Below are positions 1 through 9,007 of a stretch of 64,000 nt of DNA, piece after piece. Both the position numbers and the translations under genes were made by a program. This DNA comes from Verrucomicrobiales bacterium (GTDB lineage Bacteria; Verrucomicrobiota; Verrucomicrobiia; Verrucomicrobiales; DEV007): contig JAEUHH010000062.1 in assembly GCA_016795505.1 (NCBI GenBank), positions 124,001-188,000 of the forward strand, written 5' to 3'. Under the pieces are notes generated by a model. That model made no database searches and was not told the DNA's origin. It saw only the letters and a program-made list of their open reading frames with translations. Position 1 is the stretch's first letter. Every line of letters begins with the position of its first letter.

Positions 1-2495
1 CCAATGCTGGCGCGGTGCATGTCTTTCAGGCCGGCACGGGACGCTACCTGCGCAAGCTGACCGCATCGGACGCGGGAGCGGGTGCCTTTTTCGGCTCGGC
101 CGTCTCGGTGGCGGGCGACCGGGCCCTGATCGGGGCTCCGGGAGCGGCGGCGGTGGATGGGCGGGCCTATCTGTTCGATCTCAGGCGCGGCGTCGAGGTC
201 GCCATTTTGAGCGCATCGGATCAGGCGCCGGGCGGGGGATTCACCTTTGGTGAGAGCGTGGCGTTGAACCCCAAATATGCCGTGGTGGGCGCTCCCGGGG
301 CCGATGCGGTCCGCGGCGCGCTTTATGTGTATGACCAGGCGACACTGACCGAGCGAAAGCTGACCGTGACGGGAGCGAGTGATGGCGATCAAGTCGGCGA
401 CAGCCTGGCGCTGGAGGGCGACTGGGCGGTGACTGGCGGCACGGGTGCAGAGGGCGGGAAAGGTGCCGTCTGGCTTTTCGACCTGCCGTCTGGTCGAGAC
501 ATCCGGCGCTTCACGGCTTCGGACGGGGCGGTGAACGATCAATTCGGCCGCAGCGTGACCCTGGGCGGCGATTTCATCGTGGTCGGGGCGCACCGGCACA
601 ACCCCGGAGGCAGCCCGACGGCCGGTGCGGCCTACCTGTATCAAATCAGCGCGAATATCGAGGACTTCAAGTTCACCCACCCGGGTGCAACTGGAGGCGA
701 GGAATTTGGCCGGGCAGTGGCCATCCAGGAAAACACCCTGCTCATCGGGGCGCCGAATGCGGACCGGCACGGGACGGACTCGGGGGTGGTGTGGCTCTAC
801 GACTTCGACCGACTGGAGCCGATCGACGAGATCCTGCCGGGCGATGGGCGGGCCTTCCAGCGATTCGGCCGGTCGCTGGCCCTGTGCGGCAACCGGGCCC
901 TGATCGGGGCGCCGCGTGACGACACGACGGGGTCCGAGATCGGCGCGGCCTACACGTTTGATCCGCTCCTCACGCCACTGCCGGCCAGGAAAGTGGCCGC
1001 GCTGGGCGATTTCGCCCCCGGCGTGAACGATGCCCAGCTGGGCGCCCAAATTAGCTCGGCTGTGTCACCCGATGGCGCGGTGTCGGTGCTCAGTACCCTG
1101 TTCGGCCCAGGCGCGCCCCGGGGGCGGAATGTGGGCTGGTTTCACTCGGGATTCGGGGACGGCTCTTTGAAAAAATCGGTGGTCATCGGTGATGACATCG
1201 GCTCGGGACTCCGTCCAGCGGTCTTGACTGCTCCGATTTACAACCGAAACCTGACCAGTGACTTCGGACCCATCATGAAGGTGGTGCTGGGTGGCTTCGG
1301 TGTCAGCCGGCTGACGAATTCTGGCATCCTGCGCGAGCGCTCCCTCACCGCCTACACGACCCAGGTGGACGTGATGCTCCGCACCGGAGACACGCCCGCA
1401 GCAATCGGTGGCGGGGTGGTCGGCCGCATCCTCGAGCCGACCCAGAACGACAGCGGCACCGTCGTGGTGCCGGTGACGCTGGTCCCGGGCATCGCCGGCG
1501 TCGTCCCGACGACGGACAGCGGCATCTTCCTCACCAACGCCCTTTCCGGGGACGCCTTTCTCCAAGAGGGCGATCCTTCGGCGGCTGGTGTGGACTACGG
1601 CCAGTTCGCCAGGGCCAAGGCCGACAGCGCCACCTCGCCCTTCACCGCGGCCCTCCAGAGCGGTCCGACGGACAATCAGGGCTTGTTCGTGTGGAACCAC
1701 AATACGTTTACCGACCGCCTCGTTGCCCGAAAAGGCGGCGCTGCTCCCGGCCTCGGCGGCGGAGAGCTGATGGCCGCCCTGTTTGGCGAAACCAACAGTG
1801 GCAACGGAGATGTCGCCTGGCGGGCCACTTTGTCCGGTCCCGGCGTCGGGCGCGCCAACAACGAGGCCCTGCTGTGGGAAATGCTGGGGGAACACCTTGT
1901 CGCCCGCAAAGGTGCTCAAGTGCCCAGCCTGCCCGCCGGTGTGGTCTTTTCCCGCTTTCTCCAGTTCTGGCGCGGCGATACCCTGGGACCCGTCACTTAC
2001 GTGCTTTTCCTCGCCAAGCTCGCCGGCCCTGGCATCCATGCCGGGAACGATTGCGGTCTTTTCCTCCGATCATCTGTCCCGGGCAGCACGGCCTCGCTGC
2101 TCTTGCGCGAGGGCGACCCCGCTCCCGGCTGTGACTCCGCCGTGATCGGGACGATCCAACGGGTGGTCACTGCCAACTTCGGTCGTTACGCGGTGCTGGC
2201 CTCTCTCGCGGGATCAACGCGGGCCACGAATCAGGCCCTTTTTTACGGACACCTGCAACCCGGCCCCGATGTCCACACGTGGAAGCCGACCCTGCTGCTC
2301 CGCAAAGGCACCCTCTATCGGAGCCGCGCAAGCGTCTCGACGGCCATCCTCAGCCTCGACCTCCCGGCGGCGGGCGTGGACCTGGCGGGAGCCGGCGGAT
2401 GTGGACAGGCGCAATCGCTCAGCTTCTCGGGCAACCTGTTGGTGAGGACGATGTTCACCAATCGGGCGGTCGAACTGATCCGGCTCGATCCCTGA
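1..2495 (+). CDS. FG-GAP repeat secreted protein, 5'-truncated
   Basis: The reading frame is open to the left edge (codons from base 3), so this is the C-terminal 830 or so residues of a larger protein; the GTG at 15 is not a credible start. The first 330 residues are FG-GAP (integrin-alpha type) beta-propeller repeats, with recurring blocks such as FGSAVSVAGDRALIGAPGA and FGRSLALCGNRALIGAPRD. The second half carries about five spaced copies of a motif like RxGDxxP followed by G-rich strands (LRTGDTPA, LQEGDPSA, VARKGGAAPG, VARKGAQVPS, LREGDPAPG), a repeat type seen in big exported proteins of Planctomycetota and Verrucomicrobiota. A surface or extracellular beta-propeller role is inferred; no catalytic motif is visible. 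No anchor or sorting signal is recognised at the C-terminus. Confidence 0.8.
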   Translation, partial: NAGAVHVFQAGTGRYLRKLTASDAGAGAFFGSAVSVAGDRALIGAPGAAAVDGRAYLFDLRRGVEVAILSASDQAPGGGFTFGESVALNPKYAVVGAPGADAVRGALYVYDQATLTERKLTVTGASDGDQVGDSLALEGDWAVTGGTGAEGGKGAVWLFDLPSGRDIRRFTASDGAVNDQFGRSVTLGGDFIVVGAHRHNPGGSPTAGAAYLYQISANIEDFKFTHPGATGGEEFGRAVAIQENTLLIGAPNADRHGTDSGVVWLYDFDRLEPIDEILPGDGRAFQRFGRSLALCGNRALIGAPRDDTTGSEIGAAYTFDPLLTPLPARKVAALGDFAPGVNDAQLGAQISSAVSPDGAVSVLSTLFGPGAPRGRNVGWFHSGFGDGSLKKSVVIGDDIGSGLRPAVLTAPIYNRNLTSDFGPIMKVVLGGFGVSRLTNSGILRERSLTAYTTQVDVMLRTGDTPAAIGGGVVGRILEPTQNDSGTVVVPVTLVPGIAGVVPTTDSGIFLTNALSGDAFLQEGDPSAAGVDYGQFARAKADSATSPFTAALQSGPTDNQGLFVWNHNTFTDRLVARKGGAAPGLGGGELMAALFGETNSGNGDVAWRATLSGPGVGRANNEALLWEMLGEHLVARKGAQVPSLPAGVVFSRFLQFWRGDTLGPVTYVLFLAKLAGPGIHAGNDCGLFLRSSVPGSTASLLLREGDPAPGCDSAVIGTIQRVVTANFGRYAVLASLAGSTRATNQALFYGHLQPGPDVHTWKPTLLLRKGTLYRSRASVSTAILSLDLPAAGVDLAGAGGCGQAQSLSFSGNLLVRTMFTNRAVELIRLDP

Positions 2496-2592
2496 TGAGC
2501 GGCATCGGTAGTTTGATCGGCAGACGGTACACTCTTTTATCCCCGGGGCAGTGGCTGGAGACGCAGAGGGCGGGCCCCCAGAGCATCGAGTC

Positions 2593-2637
2593 GGGCGGAA
2601 AGCGGCAGGGCGGCAGGTGTTGCCCGGCTTTCCGCCC
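2593..2637. repeat. 11-bp perfect inverted repeat in the rpmH upstream region
   Basis: GGGCGGAAAGC (2593-2603) is repeated inverted as GCTTTCCGCCC (2627-2637) with a 23-base GC-rich loop. No T-tract follows on either strand, so it is not a standard intrinsic terminator. It lies between the stop of the FG-GAP gene and the rpmH promoter. The rest of the 2496-2728 gap shows nothing else, and no cluster of DnaA boxes was seen. Confidence 0.5.
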
Positions 2638-2679
2638 GGCATCGGTGGCGGCACGAGAGATCTCCTCGAAAAGCCCTCG

Positions 2680-2707
2680 TTGACATCGAAACCGAACCAG
2701 ATACATT
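2680..2707 (+). promoter_or_regulatory. Likely sigma70-type promoter of rpmH
   Basis: A perfect TTGACA (2680-2685) is followed after 16 bases by TACATT (2702-2707, four of six matches to TATAAT). The rpmH ATG is 22 bases downstream. The site is convincing because the surrounding DNA is GC-rich. Confidence 0.55.
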
Positions 2708-2728
2708 CCGCCTCCCTTTTCCAGAGAC

Positions 2729-2908
2729 ATGAAACGCACCTACCAGCCCTCGAAACGCTCGCGCAAGCGCCAGTTTGGTTTTCGCGCCCGCATGGCGACC
2801 GTTAACGGCCGCGACATCCTGCGCCGCCGCCGCCGCAAGGGCCGGAAGCGTCTCGTGCCCAAGGGCGCCGAGATCCACTTCAAGCGCCACACCAATCAGC
2901 ATACCTGA
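2729..2908 (+). CDS. rpmH: 50S ribosomal protein L34
   Basis: A 59-residue basic protein starting [19 protein letters not shown], which is the L34 signature (KRTxQPSxxxRxRxxGFRxRM), followed by an Arg/Lys-rich helix ([11 protein letters not shown]). It is somewhat longer than the usual 44-46 residues, with a C-terminal tail ending HTNQHT. It is the first gene of the conserved rpmH-rnpA-yidD-yidC cluster. dnaA, the common upstream neighbour, is absent here, where the FG-GAP protein gene lies instead. The ATG is preceded by CCAGAGAC, a weak ribosome binding site. Confidence 0.95.
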   Translation: MKRTYQPSKRSRKRQFGFRARMATVNGRDILRRRRRKGRKRLVPKGAEIHFKRHTNQHT

Positions 2909-3015
2909 TCCGGCGCGCTCCCCGGCGGAGCGCCCCCCCTCCAGCCCGGCCGCCCCGGTCTGCGGCGGCCGGTTTCTTGCACGGTCTCTCCGGGTCCATC
3001 GCTCCACGGACGCCG

Positions 3016-3429
3016 ATGCGCTTTCCCCGCCAGAGACGGATCACGTCCCGGCAGCTTTTCCAGCGGGTCCGGGCTCAGGGAAAAAGCCTCGCCGGCAGGT
3101 ATCTCGTCCTCGGCTGGCTCCACGACCCTGCCACCGCTCCCACGGTCAAAGTCGGCTACATCACCACGCGGAAGCTCGGCAATGCCGTGGTCCGCAACCG
3201 GGTCCGCCGACGCCTCCGGGCCATCCTCCAACGCACCGGCGAGCGGCTCCGGCCCGGCTATTGCCTGGTCCTCATCGCGCGGAATCCCGCCGCCGATGCC
3301 CCCTCCGAGGCTCTCGAAAAGGAGTGGAAGTGGCTCACCCATCGCGCCGGACTGGTGCTACCCCGTCCGGCCGCCGATGCCGGAGGCGAATCCGCACCGT
3401 CCGCCACCCCGCCGCCCGATTCCCGATGA
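3016..3429 (+). CDS. rnpA: Ribonuclease P protein component
   Basis: Protein subunit of RNase P, which helps the catalytic RNA mature tRNA 5' ends. The start is taken at ATG 3016 ([22 protein letters not shown]), giving 137 residues, because the upstream TTG at 2977 adds residues with no family similarity. The RNR signature is present as [19 protein letters not shown], preceded by the expected central strand ([12 protein letters not shown]). The tail beyond about residue 110 is Ala/Pro-rich. The stop overlaps the yidD start in an ATGA junction, so the two are probably translationally coupled. Confidence 0.93.
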   Translation: MRFPRQRRITSRQLFQRVRAQGKSLAGRYLVLGWLHDPATAPTVKVGYITTRKLGNAVVRNRVRRRLRAILQRTGERLRPGYCLVLIARNPAADAPSEALEKEWKWLTHRAGLVLPRPAADAGGESAPSATPPPDSR

Positions 3430-3746
3430 AAACCCTGCTCATCCTGCTGGTGCGGGGCTACCAGATCATCATCTCGCCCGTGTTGCACGCCCTGACCGGA
3501 CCCTTCAGCGGGTGCCGCTACACGCCCACCTGCTCGCAGTATTTCATCAATGCCGTCCGCGTCCACGGAGCCCTGCGCGGGTCCTGGCTCGGCATCTGCC
3601 GCATCGGTCGCTGCCACCCCTGGGGCAGCCACGGTCACGACCCCGTGCCCGGCTGGGACGACTTCGAAAAATCGCATCCCGAGTTTGCACATCCCGATAA
3701 CCGGAGTTCGGTAGAGGCCCCCGAAACCGGCTCCCGACCCACCTGA
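3426..3746 (+). CDS. yidD: Membrane protein insertion efficiency factor YidD
   Basis: A 106-residue protein starting [20 protein letters not shown] with the YidD hallmarks [12 protein letters not shown] and a [12 protein letters not shown] motif carrying the conserved cysteines. YidD is a small inner-membrane-associated protein that aids YidC-dependent insertion. Its start overlaps the rnpA stop by four bases and it lies directly upstream of yidC, the usual order. Residues beyond about 80 are a polar extension with no recognised function. Confidence 0.93.
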   Translation: MKTLLILLVRGYQIIISPVLHALTGPFSGCRYTPTCSQYFINAVRVHGALRGSWLGICRIGRCHPWGSHGHDPVPGWDDFEKSHPEFAHPDNRSSVEAPETGSRPT

Positions 3747-3797
3747 GAGCCTGCCCGGCATCCTCTCCCACCCCCCATTACATTTATCTTCCCGAAT

Positions 3798-5708
3798 ATG
3801 GATCGTACCGCCTGGATCGTAGTGACCCTTTGCGTCGCCGGCTTGTTTGGCTGGGGATGGTGGAGCACGGAGCAAACCAAAAAGCAGGCCATCGCCCTCG
3901 AGGCCCAGCGGGCCGCCCACCAGGCGAGCCAGGTCGCCCTCGAAGCCGCCAAGCCGGCTGAAACCGCCGCTGCCGCCAGTCCCGACGCCGCGGCAGGCAC
4001 CCCGTCGGCTGCCGCCGCCCCCCGCGAGATCGTGATGGAAAACGCCGGCATCCGGGTCCACCTGACCAATCTCGGTGGCGGCATCGCCCGCGCCGAATTG
4101 CTCGACCACCAGCGCTCCCTGAAACCCGGCGACGGCTACATCGTCATCAACGAGTCCGCCTCCCAGCCCATCGGCGCCCTGAGCCAGGGGCCGAAGAATG
4201 TCGACACCACCGCCTGGCAGGTCACCGAGGAGAGCCCCACCGCCGTCGCCTTCACTCTCACCACCCCGGAAAAGCTCGCCATCACCAAGCGCTACACCCT
4301 GCCCGGACCGGACAAGGAAATCCACCTGCTCGGACTCGAGATCACCGTGCGCAACACCGCCGAGCAGCCCGCCCAGACCGGAAAGCGCTACCTCTACCTC
4401 GGCTCGGGCACCCCGCTCCATCCCGACGAGTGGCCCCGCCAGACCGGCTTCTATTTCTTCGATGGCGACAGCGGCGACGTCTTCTACAAAGGCGTGGACC
4501 ATTTCCAGGGCCGCAAATTCCTCGGCATCGGCAGCGATCCGAAACTCCACGACGAGTTCACCGTCGGCCTCACCCGCTGGGCCGGAGTAAACGACCAGTT
4601 CTTCACCACCCTGCTGCGCCCCCTGGAGCCCTACGCCGCCACGATGTGGGCGAGCCGGTTCCCCATCGTCATCCGCGGCCACGAAGCCGCCTCGCAGAAA
4701 AAACAGCTCCACGCCGTCGAGGCCGCCCTCAGCCTGCCCGACCTGACTCTCGCCCCCGGCGACCAGCGCACCCTCGCCTACGAACTCTACCTCGGCCCCA
4801 AGGAATACGAGCGCCTGCACAGCCTCGGCGAAAAGCGCGCCCTGGTGATGAAGTACGACGACACCCCCATCTTCGGCTGGATGTTCGGCTGGGCGATCCG
4901 TCCCCTCGCCTCCGGCCTCATCCAGGTGCTCGTCGCCGTCAAAGACTGGGTCGGCTCCTACGGCATCGCCATCATCCTCGTCACCATCCTCATCCGCACC
5001 ATCATCTGGCCCGTGTATGCCAAGTCCACCCGCACCATGAAGCGGATGAGCAAGCTCACGCCGATGATGAACGAGCTGCGGGAGAAATACAAAGACGACC
5101 AGCAGAAACAGAGCGAGGAGATGATGAAGCTCTATCGCGACTACGGTGTGAACCCCCTGGGCGGCTGCCTGCCCATGTTCATCCAGTTGCCCGTCTTCCT
5201 CGCCTTTTACGGCATGCTGTGGCGCGCCGCCGAGCTGCGGCATGAGGGCTTCCTCTGGGTCGACGACCTGTCCATGCCAGACACCCTGTTCATGATTCCC
5301 GGCCTCGGCATCCCCTTCAATCTCCTGCCCCTCGTCATGGCCGGCACCACCTTCATCCAGATGGCCATGACGCCGAAGACCGGCGACAAGACCCAGCAGA
5401 TGGTCTTCAAGATCATGCCCTTCTTCTTCCTCGTGCTCTGTTACAACTTCGCCTCCGCCCTGTCCCTCTACTGGACCACGCAGAACATCTTCTCCATCTT
5501 CCAGACCTGGCTGATGAACCGCCTGCCCGAGCCCGAGCTGAAGAAAAAGCCCCGCTCCGGCGGCAAGACCCTCATGGAGCGCCTCCAGGAGCAGGCCAAA
5601 GCCCGCGAGCAGGGAGCCGCCGGTGCCGCCGCCCTGCCCGGCAACCGCACCAAGCTCGCCGGGGAAAAAGGCGACCGCCACACCAAGTCCAAGCGGAAAG
5701 GCCGCTGA
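3798..5708 (+). CDS. yidC: Membrane protein insertase YidC
   Basis: A 636-residue YidC/Oxa1-type insertase that places proteins in the inner membrane alone or with SecYEG. It has an N-terminal membrane segment (WIVVTLCVAGLFGWGWW), an Ala-rich linker, a large periplasmic beta-rich domain to about residue 350, and the conserved hydrophobic C-terminal domain with segments near 390-415 (GIAIILVTILIRTIIWPVY), 455-480, and 500-570. A cytoplasmic helical hairpin lies at KSTRTMKRMSKLTPMMNEL. The C-tail is strongly basic, as in ribosome-binding YidC. The arrangement matches Gram-negative YidC with the big periplasmic domain. Confidence 0.96.
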   Translation: MDRTAWIVVTLCVAGLFGWGWWSTEQTKKQAIALEAQRAAHQASQVALEAAKPAETAAAASPDAAAGTPSAAAAPREIVMENAGIRVHLTNLGGGIARAELLDHQRSLKPGDGYIVINESASQPIGALSQGPKNVDTTAWQVTEESPTAVAFTLTTPEKLAITKRYTLPGPDKEIHLLGLEITVRNTAEQPAQTGKRYLYLGSGTPLHPDEWPRQTGFYFFDGDSGDVFYKGVDHFQGRKFLGIGSDPKLHDEFTVGLTRWAGVNDQFFTTLLRPLEPYAATMWASRFPIVIRGHEAASQKKQLHAVEAALSLPDLTLAPGDQRTLAYELYLGPKEYERLHSLGEKRALVMKYDDTPIFGWMFGWAIRPLASGLIQVLVAVKDWVGSYGIAIILVTILIRTIIWPVYAKSTRTMKRMSKLTPMMNELREKYKDDQQKQSEEMMKLYRDYGVNPLGGCLPMFIQLPVFLAFYGMLWRAAELRHEGFLWVDDLSMPDTLFMIPGLGIPFNLLPLVMAGTTFIQMAMTPKTGDKTQQMVFKIMPFFFLVLCYNFASALSLYWTTQNIFSIFQTWLMNRLPEPELKKKPRSGGKTLMERLQEQAKAREQGAAGAAALPGNRTKLAGEKGDRHTKSKRKGR

Positions 5709-5741
5709 TCGCGCCCCGGCCTTTCACCGGCTCTGGCAGAC

Positions 5742-6419
5742 TCAGATCGGCCCCGAGCCGGCCGGCTTTTCCCACGTGTCGATGTCGGCCCGGATCGCCT
5801 CGCGATTCAGCCAGACCAGAAACAACACCGGCAGCGCGCAGGTGAACAACACGCCGAAAAAGAAGGCCACCCCCGAAAAGATCGACATCAGCGACTCGAT
5901 TTGCGGTATTGGCGGACCACCACCCGGAGCCCCGCCCGCCGTCGGCAGATTGCCCATCACCGCGCTCATTTGTCCCTGGTTCATCCGGTAGCCCACCAGC
6001 GCCGCCCCCACGCCCACCACGATCTTCGCGTAGGACCAGACGATCAGCAGCGGTCGCGCCCGGACCCGGCGGTTCATCAGCAGGATGCCGCCGATCAGCA
6101 GGACCACCGCCAGCACTGCCAGCAGGCCGTGCAGCACCGCCATCGGCAGCACCCAGGCCTCCAGGCCCTGCTGCATCTCCTTCATCATTTCATCGACCTC
6201 CGGCGGCGGGCTGCCCGACATCGTGGATATGTCCATGAACGACGTCATGAAAAACGACATCACCAGATTCATCAGCCCCCCGAGAGCCCCCAGCAGCCCG
6301 AAGACCACCGCCACCACGCCGAACACCATCGGCCACGAAGACGGCCGCTGACCCGGAGGCGGCGAGAACGGGGTCTCCCCGGGCAGAGGAGCGGGCGGTA
6401 GAGGTGGCGAGTCATTCAT
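5742..6419 (-). CDS. Four-TM membrane protein of unknown function
   Basis: The start is placed at ATG 6419 (MNDSPPLPPAPLPGETPF), giving 225 residues; the upstream open frame is Arg-rich and not protein-like. A Pro-rich cytoplasmic head of about 35 residues precedes four predicted membrane segments (WPMVFGVVAVVFGLLGALGG, a segment in VLHGLLAVLAVVLLIGGILL, one around YAKIVVGVGAALVGY, and one in GVAFFFGVLFTCALPVLFLV). The layout resembles small envelope proteins of Verrucomicrobiota with a Pro-rich N-terminus, but I recognise no named family. It converges with yidC, 33 bases away. Confidence 0.75.
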   Translation of the reverse strand: MNDSPPLPPAPLPGETPFSPPPGQRPSSWPMVFGVVAVVFGLLGALGGLMNLVMSFFMTSFMDISTMSGSPPPEVDEMMKEMQQGLEAWVLPMAVLHGLLAVLAVVLLIGGILLMNRRVRARPLLIVWSYAKIVVGVGAALVGYRMNQGQMSAVMGNLPTAGGAPGGGPPIPQIESLMSIFSGVAFFFGVLFTCALPVLFLVWLNREAIRADIDTWEKPAGSGPI

Positions 6420-6468
6420 GGGCGGGAACGGGTGAAAGAAGCGAAAACAATGGGTGCCCAGCAGCCGA

Positions 6469-7215
6469 TCAACGCGTCTTCGGCAGCGGCAGCAGCGGAC
6501 CCGACGGGTCCAGCCCCTCGGCGGGCTCCAGACGGCCCGTGCCCAGCGATGACGGCACGCCCGATGACCGCCCTCCATCGCGTCCCGACGACACCGGCAG
6601 ACTCATCACATAGTGGCGGTCCGTCGGCGACAGCCGGTGGATCGGATAGCTGTGCCGCTCGCCCTCCGGCAGCGTGCGGAAAAAGACCTCCCGCTCCGAG
6701 CGGCCGTCGATCACCGTCACCAGCGAGCGGCCCACCACATCCCGCAGTTGCCGCGCCACCGGGTAGTTCCCCGCCGTCGATTCCCAGACCGGCAGACCCG
6801 CCGAGAACGCCTGGTCACGCTCGCTCAGCCCTGCGATCGGGTAGCGGTAGAGCCGATTGTCCCGCAGCGAGAGGAAGTGCAGCGCCTCCTCGCTGCGGCC
6901 CGTCACCACAACATCCAGCGCCTGCCGTTTCTGGTTTTCGAGCCGTTTCACCACCGGGAAAGCCCCGTTTTCCGGCTTCGGTTGCGACTCCGTCGACGGC
7001 TCGGAGCCCCCGTCCATCTCCCCGCCATCGGGGTCCAACTCATCCAGCATCGTCCGCACCGGAGTGACCTGGTCCGACAGCTCGCTCAGCGAGTCGCGCA
7101 GCCGGATCGACTCCCGCGCCGTGTGTTCCAGCCGCGCCACCCCCAGGTAGATCATCGCGCAGAGGGGGACCGCGACGATCATGCCCACCAGGATGGCCAT
7201 ACGGATCAGTTTCAT
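6469..7215 (-). CDS. Single-pass membrane-anchored protein, unknown function
   Basis: A 248-residue protein beginning MKLIRMAILVGMIVAVPLCA, an N-terminal signal anchor, followed by a short predicted coiled coil (SIRLRDSLSELSDQVTPVRTMLDEL) and an acidic Ser/Glu/Gly linker. The C-terminal 150 residues contain two similar blocks, DVVVTGRSEEALHFLSLRDN and SLVTVIDGRSEREVFFRTLP, each followed by a RxYPIxxLSxxDxxF-like strand. This suggests an internal duplication. No family is recognised. It probably faces the periplasm. It is co-oriented with the four-TM gene downstream, so the two may form a unit. Confidence 0.7.
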   Translation of the reverse strand: MKLIRMAILVGMIVAVPLCAMIYLGVARLEHTARESIRLRDSLSELSDQVTPVRTMLDELDPDGGEMDGGSEPSTESQPKPENGAFPVVKRLENQKRQALDVVVTGRSEEALHFLSLRDNRLYRYPIAGLSERDQAFSAGLPVWESTAGNYPVARQLRDVVGRSLVTVIDGRSEREVFFRTLPEGERHSYPIHRLSPTDRHYVMSLPVSSGRDGGRSSGVPSSLGTGRLEPAEGLDPSGPLLPLPKTR

Positions 7216-7362
7216 GTTACCTCGGATGCCGGGAGATATCCCTCATGCGCCCGACAGCTTAGCCAATCGCGACCGCCCGATCAAGCCGCGAAACAGAAAT
7301 GCCCCCGCCAGACACCCCCCTCTGCTGCTGGGCAACGTTTGTGATTGCGGGATTCCCTTTTC

Positions 7363-7405
7363 CGATGAGACAGGGTATGATCGCCGATGATACCCTGTTG
7401 CATCG
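7363..7405. repeat. Dispersed 22-bp-period repeat, locus A (2 inverted units)
   Basis: Unit 1 is 7363-7383 (CGAT, GAG, ACAGGGT, ATG, ATCG). One base, C, separates it from unit 2 at 7385-7405 (CGAT, GAT, ACCCTGT, TGC, ATCG), which is in the opposite orientation. Together they make a near-perfect palindrome, flanked by TTTTC on the left and GAAA on the right. It lies in the 267-bp gap between the divergent genes ending 5' at 7215 and starting at 7483. A GC-rich inverted repeat (CCGCC / GGCGG) follows the right flank. Confidence 0.85.
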
Positions 7406-7482
7406 GAAACGGCCGCCTGCCGTGGGCGGTGGTTTTCTGACCCAGGATCCACTTCCAACCGGAGCCAACCCTGTTCGCCTTT

Positions 7483-7692
7483 ATGAAAATGCCATCCCTG
7501 CCCACCTTCCGCCCTGCATCCCTGCTGCTCCTGACGGCGGCTTCCTTACTGACCGCGTGCGCCACCGAAGGCGTGCAGCAGCGGGTCGAACGGCGGGATG
7601 ACTGGATCGAACAGATGGGGGAAAATGCCGAGATCCGGCGGGACGCCCGGGACGCGCGCTACGACCGCCAGTTTGACCGGCTGATGGACTGA
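7483..7692 (+). CDS. Small putative lipoprotein
   Basis: A 69-residue protein with an N-terminal hydrophobic segment (LLLLTAASLLTACATEG) ending in a lipobox-like LTAC, so Cys at about residue 25 would be the lipidated residue. The mature part is highly charged (VERRDDWIEQMGENAEIRRD, then DARDARYDRQFDRLMD) and probably helical. Nothing else identifies it. Small charged lipoproteins of this shape are common in Verrucomicrobiota. It is the first of a run of co-oriented genes leading to the hydrolase/acyltransferase cluster, and repeat locus A lies about 80 bp upstream. Confidence 0.65.
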   Translation: MKMPSLPTFRPASLLLLTAASLLTACATEGVQQRVERRDDWIEQMGENAEIRRDARDARYDRQFDRLMD

Positions 7693-7770
7693 TGCGGGCA
7701 GGCAGGCTGAGGAGCGCGCCTTCTTTTTTCCGGTGGAGGATTCTCGGGAACCGCGCTCTCATTGGCTCTC

Positions 7771-8958
7771 ATGTCGCTGACCATCGCCGCACCCGAGCCT
7801 GCCATCCGCCGACGCCTGTGCCGGGCGGCGCTGGGACTGGTACCGGCGCTGGTGCTGGCCCACTGCGCGGGACGGCCGGAGGCGGTGGCCGATCGGACGA
7901 CTGCCAGCGCGCTGCTGCGCGAGGCGCGGGCGGTGACGCAGGAGCAGGGTCTGCCGGCGGCGCGAGACCTGGTGACGCGACGGCTGCGGGCGGAGGATGC
8001 ATCGGGCGGGTCGCTGGAGGAGCGGGTGCTGCGGACGACGCGCGATCCGGAACTGGTGCTGCCGGACTCGCTGGCGGCGATGCCTCCGGCGGAGCGCCGC
8101 CGGGTGGCGCTGGTCATCGTGCCAGGGACGAAGTCGGGCTTCGGCGCGAAGTCGAATCTGACGCAGGATTGCCTGTTCGCCGCCGCGGAGGAGGGGCGCC
8201 GGCTGGGTTTTGACACCCATTTCATCCAGACCGCGCCGCGGGGGACGGTGGAGTCGAATGCGGAACTGGTGGCGGAACGCATCCGGCCGATTTTCGCCCG
8301 GGCGGACCGGGTGGCGCTGGTGATGCTGTCGAAGGGGGCGCACGATGTGATCCACTATCTGCAAGAGCACGCGGTGGAGCTGCCGGCGGACTGCCGGGAG
8401 AAGCTGGTCGCGGTGCTGTCGCTGGCGGGGACGGTGCAGGGGTCGGTGGTGGCGGACTGGTTCGCGAACTCGACCGATCCGGCGGCGATGACGACGCGGG
8501 GGTGGCTGATGCTGAGCGGTCAGGGCGAGAGCATCGGGATGCTGCGCACGGTGGCGCGGTCGCCGTGGCGAAAAGAGGTGGCGGGCTCGCTGCGGGAGGC
8601 TTTTCCCCGGCTGACCTGGGTCAGTGTGGCGATGGTGCCCGACGGGCCGGACGGTCAGATCACGGAGCGGCTCTGGGCGCCGAAGATACGGGCGCGGGTG
8701 CGGCGGTCGTCGCCCTACTACAGTCCGAATGATGGCCTGGTGGAGTCGGCGGCGTCGGTGCTGCCGGATGCGGTGGCAGTGCCGGAGTGGATCGTGCTGG
8801 CCCAGGGCTCGCACTCGATGCCGAACGGCCGCTATCTTGACGGCACACGGGTGGCGCCACGGACCACGGTGCCCGGCGTGGAGGATCTGGCGCCGGCGAG
8901 CGGCGGCGAGGTGATGAGCGCCTATCTGCGGGCGCTGCCACGGTCGCTGCTGCGGTGA
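7771..8958 (+). CDS. Putative alpha/beta-hydrolase-fold protein, paralogue 1
   Basis: 395 residues from ATG 7771 (MSLTIAAPEPAIRRRLCRAA); a TTG nine bases upstream is less likely. A hydrophobic N-terminal segment (ALGLVPALVLAHCAG) suggests export, with a Cys in a poor lipobox. The catalytic order looks like a serine lipase/esterase: nucleophile in LSKGAHD (instead of GxSxG), acid in SPNDGLVESA, and His in GSHSMP. It shares these blocks with the gene at 10090-11247, along with LAGTVQGS.VADWFAN, SPWR and GR.LDG....PRT. Substrate unknown. It is separated by 49 bases from an acyltransferase gene. The fold and triad are inferred by eye. Confidence 0.72.
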   Translation: MSLTIAAPEPAIRRRLCRAALGLVPALVLAHCAGRPEAVADRTTASALLREARAVTQEQGLPAARDLVTRRLRAEDASGGSLEERVLRTTRDPELVLPDSLAAMPPAERRRVALVIVPGTKSGFGAKSNLTQDCLFAAAEEGRRLGFDTHFIQTAPRGTVESNAELVAERIRPIFARADRVALVMLSKGAHDVIHYLQEHAVELPADCREKLVAVLSLAGTVQGSVVADWFANSTDPAAMTTRGWLMLSGQGESIGMLRTVARSPWRKEVAGSLREAFPRLTWVSVAMVPDGPDGQITERLWAPKIRARVRRSSPYYSPNDGLVESAASVLPDAVAVPEWIVLAQGSHSMPNGRYLDGTRVAPRTTVPGVEDLAPASGGEVMSAYLRALPRSLLR

Positions 8959-9007
8959 GGGGCGGGGACGATGGCGCGATCTGGTGCATTTCCCAACGAT
9001 CCCGAGC

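Noticed and set aside
2496-2728. Chromosome origin beside rpmH
   Set aside because: No cluster of DnaA boxes, no AT-rich unwinding stretch, and no dnaA or dnaN nearby.
3258-5681. 807-residue open frame on the minus strand across yidC
   Set aside because: It is antisense to yidC, Gly/Ala/His-rich and without a family; a GC-rich shadow frame.
7363-7405. Inverted repeat pairs considered as intrinsic terminators
   Set aside because: No T-tract follows, two loci have direct repeats that cannot fold, and most loci are upstream of genes.
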